Source: Sinotaia quadrata (lineage: Eukaryota > Mollusca > Gastropoda > Architaenioglossa > Viviparidae). Taken from it: 64,000 bases of DNA. The stretch's first letter is position 1. Each line of letters opens with the position of its first letter. Below, in pieces: positions 11,906 through 22,600 of the stretch. The stretch is taken from assembly GCA_028829895.1 (NCBI GenBank), contig CM054177.1, forward strand, positions 28,967,564 to 29,031,563, written 5' to 3'. A model generated the notes under the pieces. It made no database searches. It was given only the letters and a program-made list of their open reading frames with translations, and was not told where the DNA came from. Position numbers and translations under genes: made by a program.

Positions 11906-12529
11906 AATGATACATGTCGATGTACAGATCAGTGATATAACGTAGATATCAGTGATATGTCGATATAGAGATCAATGTTGTATGTCAATAAGAGATCAGT
12001 GATGGATGTCAATGCCCATATAATGAGATACGCAGATAGAAATAAGTTCACTAAATGACAAGTCTGAGAATTCAACGAACGTAAAAATTTAGGTGCAAAA
12101 GAAATAGGTTAAAAAAAAAACTTTAAAATGAACCGAAAGTTTGAGCTTGCCCAAGAAATATCTAGATAAGAAGAGTGAGACAACTTATTAGTTTATATTG
12201 GGAAATTTAAACGAAAAACAAATTAGAAATAAAATGTTAAAATATGGGGAGAAAAGTAAAAAGGAATGAAATAGACTAACTTCTAATCAGACTCTCAACA
12301 CATATGCATGCACGCACGCACACACACACGGTAGCAAAAATCTCCCCTCCATTTTCAGCCTAAAATTAAAATAGAATATAATTACGCTTGCCTTTCCCCT
12401 CAAGGCCTGTGCCAATTTGACGCTGACATCTAGTGATCACAGTCATCATCAGTTTCTGTAGGTCACTGGTTTCGTGTTAGTGTAAGCAGCTTCGTGTAAG
12501 TTTTTTTTTTTTCAATTAGAGTATATGAT
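11906..12529. other. spacer without a gene
   Basis: 11920-12010 has GATATCAGTGATAT-like short repeats, and a small CA/CG-rich microsatellite lies near 12305-12330. No coding signal. Confidence 0.5.
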
Positions 12530-12531
12530 TT

Positions 12532-12591
<60 letters not shown>

Positions 12592-12599
12592 TCCTTCCT

Positions 12600-12659
<60 letters not shown>

Positions 12660-12663
12660 TCCT

Positions 12664-12703
<40 letters not shown>

Positions 12704-12760
12704 TTATTTCTTCCTCTTTCTTTCGATCTTTCGTTCTTTCTTCTTCTTTCTTCTTTCTTT
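12530..12760. repeat. (CTTT)n microsatellite with interruptions
   Basis: A long polypyrimidine tract with occasional CCTT. Mirror-symmetric tracts of this kind can adopt triplex H-DNA. The long frames on both strands here are artefacts. Confidence 0.97.
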
Positions 12761-13583
12761 CCTTCGAAACTAGATTAATCCACGTACAAAGTAACAATAT
12801 ATTATAAATATCGAACATTTTACCAAAGTGAATCATAAATACAAAGAATTTAAACGTGTTCAGTTTAAACAAACAATGACATGAAATAAATTGTTATTCT
12901 GGTTGCTAAAACGAGAAATCTTGACACAACTTTTATCAATGGCCGTGGAATTTTGTGTCCATTTCAAAAGACAAGAAACAAGACGTCTGAAGGGCACTTT
13001 TATAAATGGTAATGCATTTATGTGTCTCATTTCAAAAGCAGAAGTAACTGGTCTTGAGAGAACGTTTATAAAAGGCCTTGACATTTTAAAATCTCATTTC
13101 TGAAGACAGCGAATCCCGGGAAAGTGGAGTCTGAACATTAGTTGTATGTTGTATACTTATCTTTTATCATTTACAAAATTATTTTACATATTTTCATTGA
13201 AATTTATCATTTTAAATTTTAACATCCACCTTATATTTATAGATCTGTTATTAATTTGTTTTATCCCAGCTTGCAGCAATGTATTATATCCAAAAATTTG
13301 AAATCTGTTCCATTTGGAGCGAAGCATTTTTAATTAATTTCTTTTTTATTTTCTGTTTTGTATTCGACCAACCTTTTCAGGCGCTTTTCTTCTTTAGTGC
13401 AAGCGACGGAATTGGTAAATGGATTATTTGTATGACTTCTATTAAAAGCACATTAAGCTTTTTTTTTGGTTTTACATTTTGTCTCCAGAATTTGAAGCAA
13501 AGATTTAGTGTATAATTGTGAAATGTTTATGGCTGGCTGGGTAATTGAAGTTTGCATTGACTAGAAACTTGTCAGAATTGTAT

Positions 13584-13589
<6 letters not shown>
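12761..13589. other. spacer without a recognised gene
   Basis: A weak duplication is seen at 12965-13080 (CATTTCAAAAG followed by GAACGTTTATAAA-like text). The 70-78 aa frames show no family features. Confidence 0.5.
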
Positions 13590-13642
<53 letters not shown>

Positions 13643-13645
13643 TGT
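13590..13645. repeat. (TG)n microsatellite
   Basis: About 25 TG units, with one AG near the right end. Confidence 0.97.
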
Positions 13646-13684
13646 GTAAGGAAGAGGATGACATTTTATAGATCCAGCATCTAG

Positions 13685-13975
13685 ATTGTTACAAGTACGA
13701 GTACTTAGTACTAGATCGTTACATGTATGAGTACTAAGAATTAGATCGTTATGAGTACTAAGAATTAGATCGTTATGAGTACTAAGAATTAGATCGTTAT
13801 GAGTACTAAGAATTAGATCGTTATGAGTACTAAGAATTAGATCGTTATGAGTACTAAAAATTAGATCGTTACAAGTATGAGTACTAGGCATTAGATCCCG
13901 TTACATATATGAGTACTAATCATTAGATCGTTACAAGTACTAAGCATTAGATCATAATAGTACTAGTTCTTAGTA
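13685..13975. repeat. minisatellite, 24-bp unit with longer variants
   Basis: Units read GAGTACTAAGAATTAGATCG plus TTAT; outer copies have an extra ACAAGTAC-like segment, giving 30-35 bp units. Confidence 0.92.
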
Positions 13976-14674
13976 TTTGGTAATTTGATATTATCTTCAT
14001 ATTCCTCTAGAAAGACAACCTAGATATTCTAAAAGCTCACGAAACATTACCCACAAACGATCAAACAAATCTAATTATTTATTTAATTTTAGCTTATAAT
14101 TAAGACATTTGATGGTGATTTTCCCCCAAAGCTAGTCTTTACTACACTACCCAAACTATGATATTTAGGACACTAGTGTCCTCTGTAAAGTTAAAGGTTA
14201 CTAATAGTACTACTAGAGACTCCACATTGTTTTAAGTTTAAGTTTTCAGAATGTAAGAGTATGTGAATGAGCTTGCCCTATATTGCCCTGCACAGACCAG
14301 CTCGTGCTCTGATTGGCTGAAAGAATCACACACCTATATGGAGGCAAAACCTGACTCATTTTTATCGACAGCTGTCCGTCGCAATGCTAGAGCTTGCGCC
14401 CCGGAAATACTCCGAACTGTTCTCAGAATGCAGTCTATTAAAGTTTTAAAACTAAGTCCTCGAATTAATCAACTGTAGAAAGTAGATTTAGTGATTAGCG
14501 ACACCAAGACAATACGATTAACAATTAAATATAAATTACAAAAATTAAAATTAAAAACGATTTGTATGTTATTTCTGACAAGACATCCCTTTGAGTTGTG
14601 ACCTCATGGAATGCGATGCTGGGCGGTAATTATTGATTAGATTTAGAACAACAACAAATGAAAATGCGACTTAC
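13976..14674. other. no second globin exon seen; promoter-like elements on the minus strand
   Basis: This is the start of the globin gene's first intron. On the minus strand a CCAATCAG box (near 14318) is followed about 35 bp later by AATATAGG (near 14283), resembling a CCAAT-TATA arrangement. No transcript evidence exists here, and no exon with a globin C-D-E pattern was found. Confidence 0.3.
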
Positions 14675-14835
14675 TTTACGAAAACAGCCACGCCTAGAGC
14701 CGCAAGGTTCTCGCGCAAAATTACCCATGTGTCCTGCACTAGTTTCACCTGCTCCGGAGACAGGTGACGCCCCAGCTGGTCGTCATGAGAACGCTGTTTC
14801 TGGGTACACGAAAGCAAGCTTACCCAGTTTCCCAT
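14675..14835 (-). CDS. globin, first coding exon only (neural/globin-X-like, predicted N-myristoylated)
   Basis: The exon encodes 53 codons plus two bases. Residues 1-10 are MGNWVSLLSC, which fits an N-myristoylation signal (Gly2, Ser6) with Cys10 as a possible palmitoylation site. From residue 25 the frame reads HLSPEQVKLVQDTW and then LAALGVAVFVK, which is the A helix and first part of the B helix of a globin. The exon ends at a GTAAGT donor after the second base of the Lys codon that aligns with B12, the classical B12.2 intron of animal globins. An in-frame ATG upstream would add 21 residues and hide the myristoylation signal, so I chose the inner ATG. The heme-binding His residues would lie in later exons to the left, which I could not find by eye; they may lie beyond position 1. 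Membrane attachment is inferred from the motif and from known acylated globin X proteins. Confidence 0.85.
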
Positions 14836-15054
14836 GGCAACAGTCTCATCGAGAACACTTCTGCTCTTCACTTGCTTGACGAAAGTAAATGCCAATTGTC
14901 TAATAAGGCATCCACGTTGCTGTCAAGGAAAGATGTCAGCGCTAATCAGATGAGAGCAGAAAATCGCTGGTTTTCTGCTACAGGCAGTCTCAGTGCCTTT
15001 TCTTGGACGGGCAACAGCACTTCCCCAGTTACCGGTCTAGAGGGTGTCTTGGGT

Positions 15055-15495
15055 GGCACCAACATTGGTATAGACAATTTTTGGATGACAACAACATTTC
15101 ACATTATCAGTGCAGACAATTTCTTGGACGACAACAACACTTCACATTTGCCGGTGTAGACAGTTTATTGGGCGGCAACATTTCACATTTGCCGGTGTAG
15201 ACAGTTTATTGGGCGGCAACATTTCACATTTGCCGGTGTAGACAGTTTATTGGGCGGCAACATTTCACATTTGCCGGTGTAGACAGTTTATTGGGCGGCA
15301 ACATTTCACATTTGCCGGTGTAGACAGTTTATTGGGCGGCAACATTTCACATTTGCCGGTGTAGACAGTTTATTGGGCGGCAACACTTCACATTTGCCGG
15401 TGTAGACAGTTTATTGGGCGGCAACATTTCACATTTATCGGTGTAGACAGTTTATTGGGCGGCAACACTTCACATTTGCCGGTGTAGACAGTTCC
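15055..15495. repeat. minisatellite, 41-bp unit, about 10 copies
   Basis: Units contain GCCGGTGTAGACAGTTTATT and GGGCGGCAAC. The left two copies are diverged and longer. It lies just upstream of the globin exon. Confidence 0.95.
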
Positions 15496-15989
15496 TCGGT
15501 TTGTACTGTGAGAAAAATATATTGCAGTTTAGAAATATTCATCTATATGAAAGTATTTTGTTTATATTACTGCAATGTAGTTTCACACGTTTTTGATATT
15601 TTTTTTTTACAAGCCTATGCGTGTAGGCCCTTCAACTAGCTAGATTGCAAGCTAGTCGCTGTACGCATGCTTTACACAATATTTACCTGTTTACTGAAAA
15701 TGTATAATGCTTCCTATTCACTATATACATGTACGTCTTGGTATCTAGATATCTGGGGTGCATACAATGTATAATGTAACCTATTTCTGTACATTGAACT
15801 ACATAACACTTACCTATTATATAGATAAAGCAAAATGCAGCCTGTTAATGTACAACGTATGACCTACCTATCTAAAGACAGTATGTAATGTAACATAATT
15901 ATTTTCTTTTGGCTGTAAACTGTATCAAAGCTGTGGAAACGCCATCTTGAAAACTAAATTAAATGAATACTGCACACAGGTCACCGCCA
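15496..15989. other. AT-rich spacer without a gene
   Basis: No repeat or coding signal apart from loosely repeated AATGTATAATGTAACCTA-like text at 15690-15900. Confidence 0.5.
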
Positions 15990-16290
15990 TCCTTATTGTT
16001 TAATAAATAAGTCTGTGGCATTATTATTGATGTAAACCAGATTGTCACTAATTATTGTTTAATAAATAAGTCTGTGGCATTATTATTGATGTAAACCAGA
16101 TTGTCACTAATTATTGTTTAAAAAATAAGTCTGTAGCATTATTATTGATGTAAACCAGATTGTCACTAATTATTATTTAATAAATAAGTCTGTAGCAGTA
16201 TTATTAATGTAAACCAGATTATCAACTAATTATTGTTTAATAAATAGGTCTGTAGCAGTATTATTAATGTAAACCTGATCGTCACTAACA
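15990..16290. repeat. minisatellite, 59-bp unit, 5 copies
   Basis: Units contain TTTAATAAATAAGTCTGT and GATGTAAACCAGATTGTCAC; copies diverge to the right. Confidence 0.93.
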
Positions 16291-17563
16291 TCTGTAATGT
16301 TTACGGAGAGACAGTATTACTTTAAATAAAGAGGTGAAAATACTTCACGTAAAAAATTACTGAAGCCGTGACTATGTTCAAAAGAGTTGATTAATTTGAA
16401 GAATTTTAAAGAAACAAAATGCCTTCTAGGAAAGTTCTAGACCAAACTTAGAAGGGACGCGAAATTTAGTAATTTGCATGCATGAGTATAGATTCGTCGT
16501 CAAGGTATCAAAGTAATTAGTGCCTTTATTTTCTTCAGAATAACTCTTCAGACTTTGGTAGTCGAAGAGCGTATAGCCCAGGCTTTAATACAGAAAGCAT
16601 TCTGACACAAACTTAGATCTGAATGAGTTAAATCACACAATACTGAATACCACTAATTTTTTTAAAATTTGAATCCAAGGGCATACTGATATCCATTTTG
16701 GATAGATCTTTTTTCTTACTTTTTTCTTACTTTTAAAAAATTTTAAAATAAGACTGCAACTTGAAATTAATCACCTTATACAGCTATCAAGGTGTTTAAG
16801 CCAAGAAATGATTTATCCTATTAATACCCAATTTACACCGCTACAAGTCATTGTACTGCGGTGTCATATCTCAAGCGATGGTCCATCCTGTGATAGAAAT
16901 ACCCCATTTTACACTAATCAAACCACTGAACAAAATCGATGACGTCATATGAATTACGTCACGCACTATACAATCCATTGGTTAGTGACAACTTCGAATC
17001 AGTTCTGTAATTCATGATAATTTTGTTGTTCTTGTTAATAAACAGAATGAATATCAGAACATTACAAATGTAACCATTTGTGTCCTCAGCTAGTAAAGAA
17101 TTGCCATGTTCTTTTATGAATTCTTGGCGTCCACTAAATTCCTCAGTGTGCCACCGTCACGCCAGCTCTTCCAGCCAGTGTATCGTCACGTGACTGAGTC
17201 TGCGGCGCGCACGACACGAATCACTTGTTAAAAATGTATAAGTGTCGGCGATCCCTCATTCCGTGCGCTAGCGGAAACAGTTTGGTCTTGCTAAACGATT
17301 GATGGAAAGGGGTGGGGGTGGGAGCGAGTCAGTGACATTTTTTTTTTCATAGGGACTCTTTCAGCAGAATGAATTTTAAGAAGTAAATCACTCTTTCGAC
17401 AAAGTCTGAAAGTGTTTGCGTGTAGGAAGTAGCCCGAGCATAGATTTTGTATAAATTAGAGTTTGCTACACGTTCGAAAAGATAAAATGTTTATCACATT
17501 ATGTTCACATTAATAGTGCAGGCTTTTGATACAGTTATAGGGTTAGGTTTGGGTTGTTAGGGT

Positions 17564-17596
<33 letters not shown>

Positions 17597-19594
17597 GGTT
17601 TGACGTCCGAAAAACTTAAAACAGTGCGTGACTTTGAAGGTGATGTGATGCGTTGCTTACAGTAAACATTGCCAGAGGATGTGTATAAAAAGTAATTTGA
17701 CAAACATGCTCTTTGACGTAAGAATCACGCCATCCACGTTTCCCTTAATTGAGTTGTCAGCAAGTTGAGCGATGGAGATGGGAGGGGGGTTCCTGTTATT
17801 ATTTAGTTGAAGGGTTGCTTAAATGTTTGTGTGTTTTGAAGTGTTGATCTCATCTTGAGATAGCATTAAAGATTGATTTGGTGTATTTTTAAAAAAAACG
17901 TAAATTAACGTTCTGGGTTGCACTGCGTGTGGTGTGGTAAGCGCTGTGCAAACTGGTGTAAATTAATCACAACTTTGAACTTTGGTGATTGGCGGATGCA
18001 AATTAATCACAACTTTGAACTTTGGTGATTGGCGGTCTAGAGGTGGGTCAAAGTTTGTGGATTACGAAGAATTTCTGGAACAGTGAGAAGGAAAAGGTCT
18101 AGTGGAAGAACTAGGGACTGATAACATGGAGTCTTTAAAGGCACTACTTGCACCTATATTTTCAATAATGGTACGTTTCATTTCCGGGATCATGTATACT
18201 TGCCATTTCTGTAGGTCCATCATGCAAACATTTCACACTTAGGAGATGGTCATCGTGGACATGTCGTAGTTACGGTATAATCATGTCTCGTACCGTCATA
18301 GTCATGCTGCGATGTGCTGGTCAATGATTGTTCCACGCAATGCACAAACAAATAAATCACATTTCTGAAAGTATATATAGCGAAGACTAATAGTTTAATG
18401 CAGCTTTTACATCCAGAGAAACTAAGTTTATAATTACGTGCATACATATAATTAATTAATTTTATAGAGGAGGGAATCAGTCTTGAGCAAAATGGAAAAA
18501 ATGCCAAAGGGATTTGGTTGTAAAGAAATTACTCTATTTTCAGAAGAAAATTGTATTAACTGATATGGTAAACATTCATATTTTTATGCTGAGTGAATTT
18601 TTTTTTTTAAATCATTTTATTATTTAAGTTAACTCAGTAGTAAAACTGTACTAATGTTAATGCAAATTTACTACTACCACTACTGCTACTACAACTAGGC
18701 CTGCTACTACTGAAGATGGTTTACATGAATGCATAAAATTTACACACAAAAAACACAAGAATATTCATGCAAACAAACTGGAAAGAACACAGATAATTTA
18801 AAACTAAGAACCCACATACAAAATGACAACATGAAGCAAATCTATGTATTTACAAATGAAGCATATTAACAGAGATACAATTCAAGCAAATAAAAGCAGA
18901 TGTCAGTGCTATTGTTGTTGACGAAAACGACCATTGTCTCATTCTTAGTGTACGTAGTTGGACCAGAGATACGCAAATGAAAGCTGATTGAAGAAAGTAA
19001 TTTAAGGCTTGAGTCAATCTGCCCAGCATAGCAATAAAAAAGTGATCTTGCGTGCGTGTGTGTGTGTGTGTGTGGTTTTTTTTCCGTTTTAATTTAATTT
19101 AGTCCTAATTTGATTGTTTTATGCTAATAATTTATTCTAATATAGATACGATGTAATGGACTAATAGCAGTTAATTGTTTTCCTGTTATTGTTCAGACTT
19201 TAAGAAATCCACTGAAATAGTTTTAGCATAAAAAAGAGACAAACGTTGTGAGAAGAAAGAAAAGAAATAAACGCTGTGAGATGAAAGAAAAGACAAAAAA
19301 AAAAGAAAAAAAAGAAAAATCATTTTGCATTTTCAGAGTTTCTGAAGCCGAATTATTAGAAGAAAAAATCAGTTCACAACAAAACAGAACAATCAAAATA
19401 CTAAAACTGTTTATATTTTACGGGTCTGTTTTGTGCACTACACTGTTTAAATACAATATGATTCACTTTTCAATTATTATTTATATTTTTGTTCGTTCGC
19501 TGATTGTGTGTTTATTTGTTTGATTTGAATTTGGTATTTTAATAGTAACCCTATGTTGCTACAAATCTAAGGAGGATAACCTGATGCAGTATGG
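16291..19594. other. upstream region of ATP6V1D, few repeats
   Basis: No coding exon was found. The stretch holds the CLEAR palindrome at 17185, a CpG-rich patch, a short (GATT)n at 17567-17595, a 40-bp unit present twice at 17955-18035, a (GTGC/TG)n near 19052-19072 and an A-rich tract near 19250-19320. Confidence 0.55.
17185..17194. promoter_or_regulatory. perfect CLEAR palindrome GTCACGTGAC (TFEB/MiT-type E-box)
   Basis: The 10-bp palindrome equals the CLEAR consensus bound by TFEB/MITF-family factors at lysosomal and V-ATPase genes. It lies about 2.4 kb upstream of the ATP6V1D start codon, in a local CpG-rich patch (17170-17280) that is unusual for this AT-rich region. It may mark an upstream start site or a divergent promoter. 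Confidence 0.5.
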
Positions 19595-19613
19595 TCACAT
19601 GGTTAATCACATG
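19595..19613 (+). promoter_or_regulatory. two M-box/E-box sites (TCACATG) just before the ATP6V1D start codon
   Basis: TCACATG occurs at 19595-19601 and 19607-19613, 12 bp apart, ending 17 bp before the ATG at 19631. TCACATG is the M-box core recognised by MiT/TFE factors. Two copies in 19 bp next to a V-ATPase gene suggest control by that family, either at the core promoter or in the 5' UTR. Confidence 0.45.
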
Positions 19614-19630
19614 ATCTAAACTCCGTCAAC

Positions 19631-22600
19631 ATGTCGGGCAGAGATAGATTGAACGTTTTCCCCTCCCGTATGTAAGTACACATAATTTTCACATTAATGT
19701 TATATTATCTATGTATTGCAATCACTTTAATTGTTCTGCTAGGTCAGCTGATTCTTTTAACTGTCCGGTCTAATTAGATCTCAAGCTTGATAGCAGTTAG
19801 CACTGTTAATGTATTATATACATTACGTTGTCAGACGTGCAGAAAAGGGTTGCTTTTATTATTACAATTAAAAGAATAGAGACCAAAAAGTTGTTGATTT
19901 TTTAGAACAAATATTTCATACGTTAAGGTGTATGCATAAGATTTTAATTAAAATAAAATTTTATTGGTAAAAATAAGATCTGCAGTTACTCACAAAACGT
20001 GTCATATAGATGCACTTTCGTCGGTGTATTTTGACACTGATGACAAGTTTCGTCTGTTGATAAAGCACAGCATATTTAAAACTTTTATGTTTCTTTACTA
20101 AACATGACATATTTTTTATTTTACATGTTCCTTCTCTGATGTTCTAGGTTTAGGGCAGATTATAACCACTTATGTATAAATAAAATGTACTGAGCACTTT
20201 ATCAGTACATGTACTACTATAACCAACTAACATTTTTGCTAGTCTAGATGATATATACTAATAATTATAGTTAAGAAAAGTGTGAACATTGTATATTGCC
20301 GTATGTCAGTTGATTTTTATTTTAACTTTAAGAAACTCTTTATCAACAAATTTACTGAAAAAGTGAAAAATAAATAAACTTAAATATGCCCCACAGAATA
20401 CTGAATGTATAAATATAATTAAGTATCTATTCTATTATATACATACTTTGTTTGCATTTCAACTTGTGTATTAATGTGCTTCAATCTTTCAAACCACAGG
20501 TTTGTGATTACATTGAACTTTTTTTGGTTTTTTAGGGCCTTAACTAACATGAAGTTAAGGCTAAAGGGAGCACAAAAAGGTCACAGCCTTTTGAAGAAAA
20601 AAGCTGATGCTTTATCACTTCGGTTTAGAACTATTTTGAAAAAAATCATTGAGGTAAATAATTTTAATTATTATTTATCCTAGTTCCTCTCTTTATCTTG
20701 CTTGAAGTTATTCCAAATTATATGTGTGCTCTTCCTACATGTGCTCATGTCTCTTTCTAGTAGCCCTCATCAGTATATGCTCTTCTAGCCCCTCTCTTGT
20801 GTCACTGGAGGTAAATTTAATGATGTCTTTCTACTTTTAGAACCTAATCAGTCTCTTTCTGTACTTGGTTAAATGGTTAAAATTATATATTGTATCTGTG
20901 TGTGAAACTGAAAGCACTATCCACCTTAGTAGTGTTTCAAGTAAAATTTTATGTGATTCATGCAACAATACATAATAGTATATGTGAAACAATATATTCA
21001 TGCACTTAAAAAATGTAATCATATTTTTGTTAGAGGCTATATTCACAAATCAATTTTCAGGATAAAAGTGAACTAAAAAATGTTGGATAAAAATGCAACT
21101 GAATTCTATTGTGAAACAACATTTTTCTCTAATGCACATGATCAGTTAGAGCAGTAGCAAGCATTTGTTTTGATCTGGAAAGGGAAGATTTGGAGCAAAG
21201 GAATGCAGCACGAAGCCTACACAACGTCAAAATATTTTTCATACCTTATTTGTGCATTCATCTGTGGAGGTGGGGTGAGGTTGTTTTAGGTTGTGGATTT
21301 TTGTTTGTTTTTGCATATTCCTTGCAAAACGAATATGCAAAGGAACTGTTTTGTTGTTATTGTTGTTGTTATTAATTTGTTTTGAAAATGGGAGACAGGA
21401 TGTTCTTTTGTGTATCCCCCGTCATCACCAACTTTTCTTTTTTTCATTTATCCCCCTTTTGTCATTATGTTATTTGCATGTTGATAACAGATTACTGACA
21501 CCTCTCTGGAAAGGAATTAAACATCTTTTAAAAGCCTGGCATTGAAGGGGTTAATAGTTTTATCTGGATATATCTTTGAGGAGCTGGGTGGCCTTAAGGT
21601 CTAATCACATCTGGATGATCATGTTTGTGTCCCAATTCATCATCATGATAATTAGAGTTTCCTGAACTCACATATCCCCTTCCTGGCATTGCATTGTTGA
21701 GCTGCGCCTTGATTGTTAAGCACCCACAGAATTTAATTAGCATTAAGTGTTAGCAAAAATCTCCCAATTATTTTTAACATTTTGTATATTTTATATGATT
21801 TTATTAAGATTATCCAGTTTTAAATTCACCATTAAAGTAGTAACGGAAAGACTCTCCACCTTAAGAGTTTATTTATAGGTTTGGTGCAACTTTTCAATTT
21901 TAACTTGATATTTCCAACAAATGGTATATTTTGAATCAAGTATAAACTTTGATGTTTATCTTTCTTCACATAAAGGACGGCTGATCATTTACCAAAGTCA
22001 GTACAATTTAATTACCAATATGAGTGGTAAAAACATATCTCATTGCATTTTTGTTCACAGACAAAACAGATTATGGGTGATGTGATGAAGCAGGCTGCCT
22101 TTTCTTTGGCTGAGGCCAAGTTCACAACTGGTGATATCAATCATATGGTGCTCCAAAATGTGACCAAGGCACAGATTAAAGTCAAAAGCAAAAAAGACAA
22201 TGTTGCAGGCAAGGGTTATTTAGTTTCACTCTCCACAACCAACAATTTAAGCAAAATTATTTATTTTTTGTTTATATTAGGTATCGAAAATATAGAGAAA
22301 AAGTATTCAAATCAATAAAAGTTCGTGCTAATTTCAAATTATATATGTTTATTTTTAGACTGAATTTCTGAAATCTAAAATTTGTTGTTTAACTTGATTA
22401 TTGATTTATGTTTGGGGCATATTATTAAAGAATAATTGAAATGAAGCAATGATATAAATATTTATCCTAGTTGTATAAGAATCTAGAAGCAAGTAGATGT
22501 TCCGCTTTCTTTCTTAAATAGCATACATTATCTAGTTTTCTTAAGCAAACAGAAAAATATAATACATGTATTAAACTTTGATGGTAAAATATTTTAATAT

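Noticed and set aside
12516..12872. Lys/Glu/Arg-rich 118-aa minus frame
   Set aside because: It arises from the (CTTT)n microsatellite.
14658..14879. A 73-aa + frame opposite the globin exon
   Set aside because: It is the antisense shadow of the globin exon, which has family motifs and a correct splice donor.
20837..21046. A 69-aa minus frame inside ATP6V1D intron 2
   Set aside because: Low-complexity intronic text without features.
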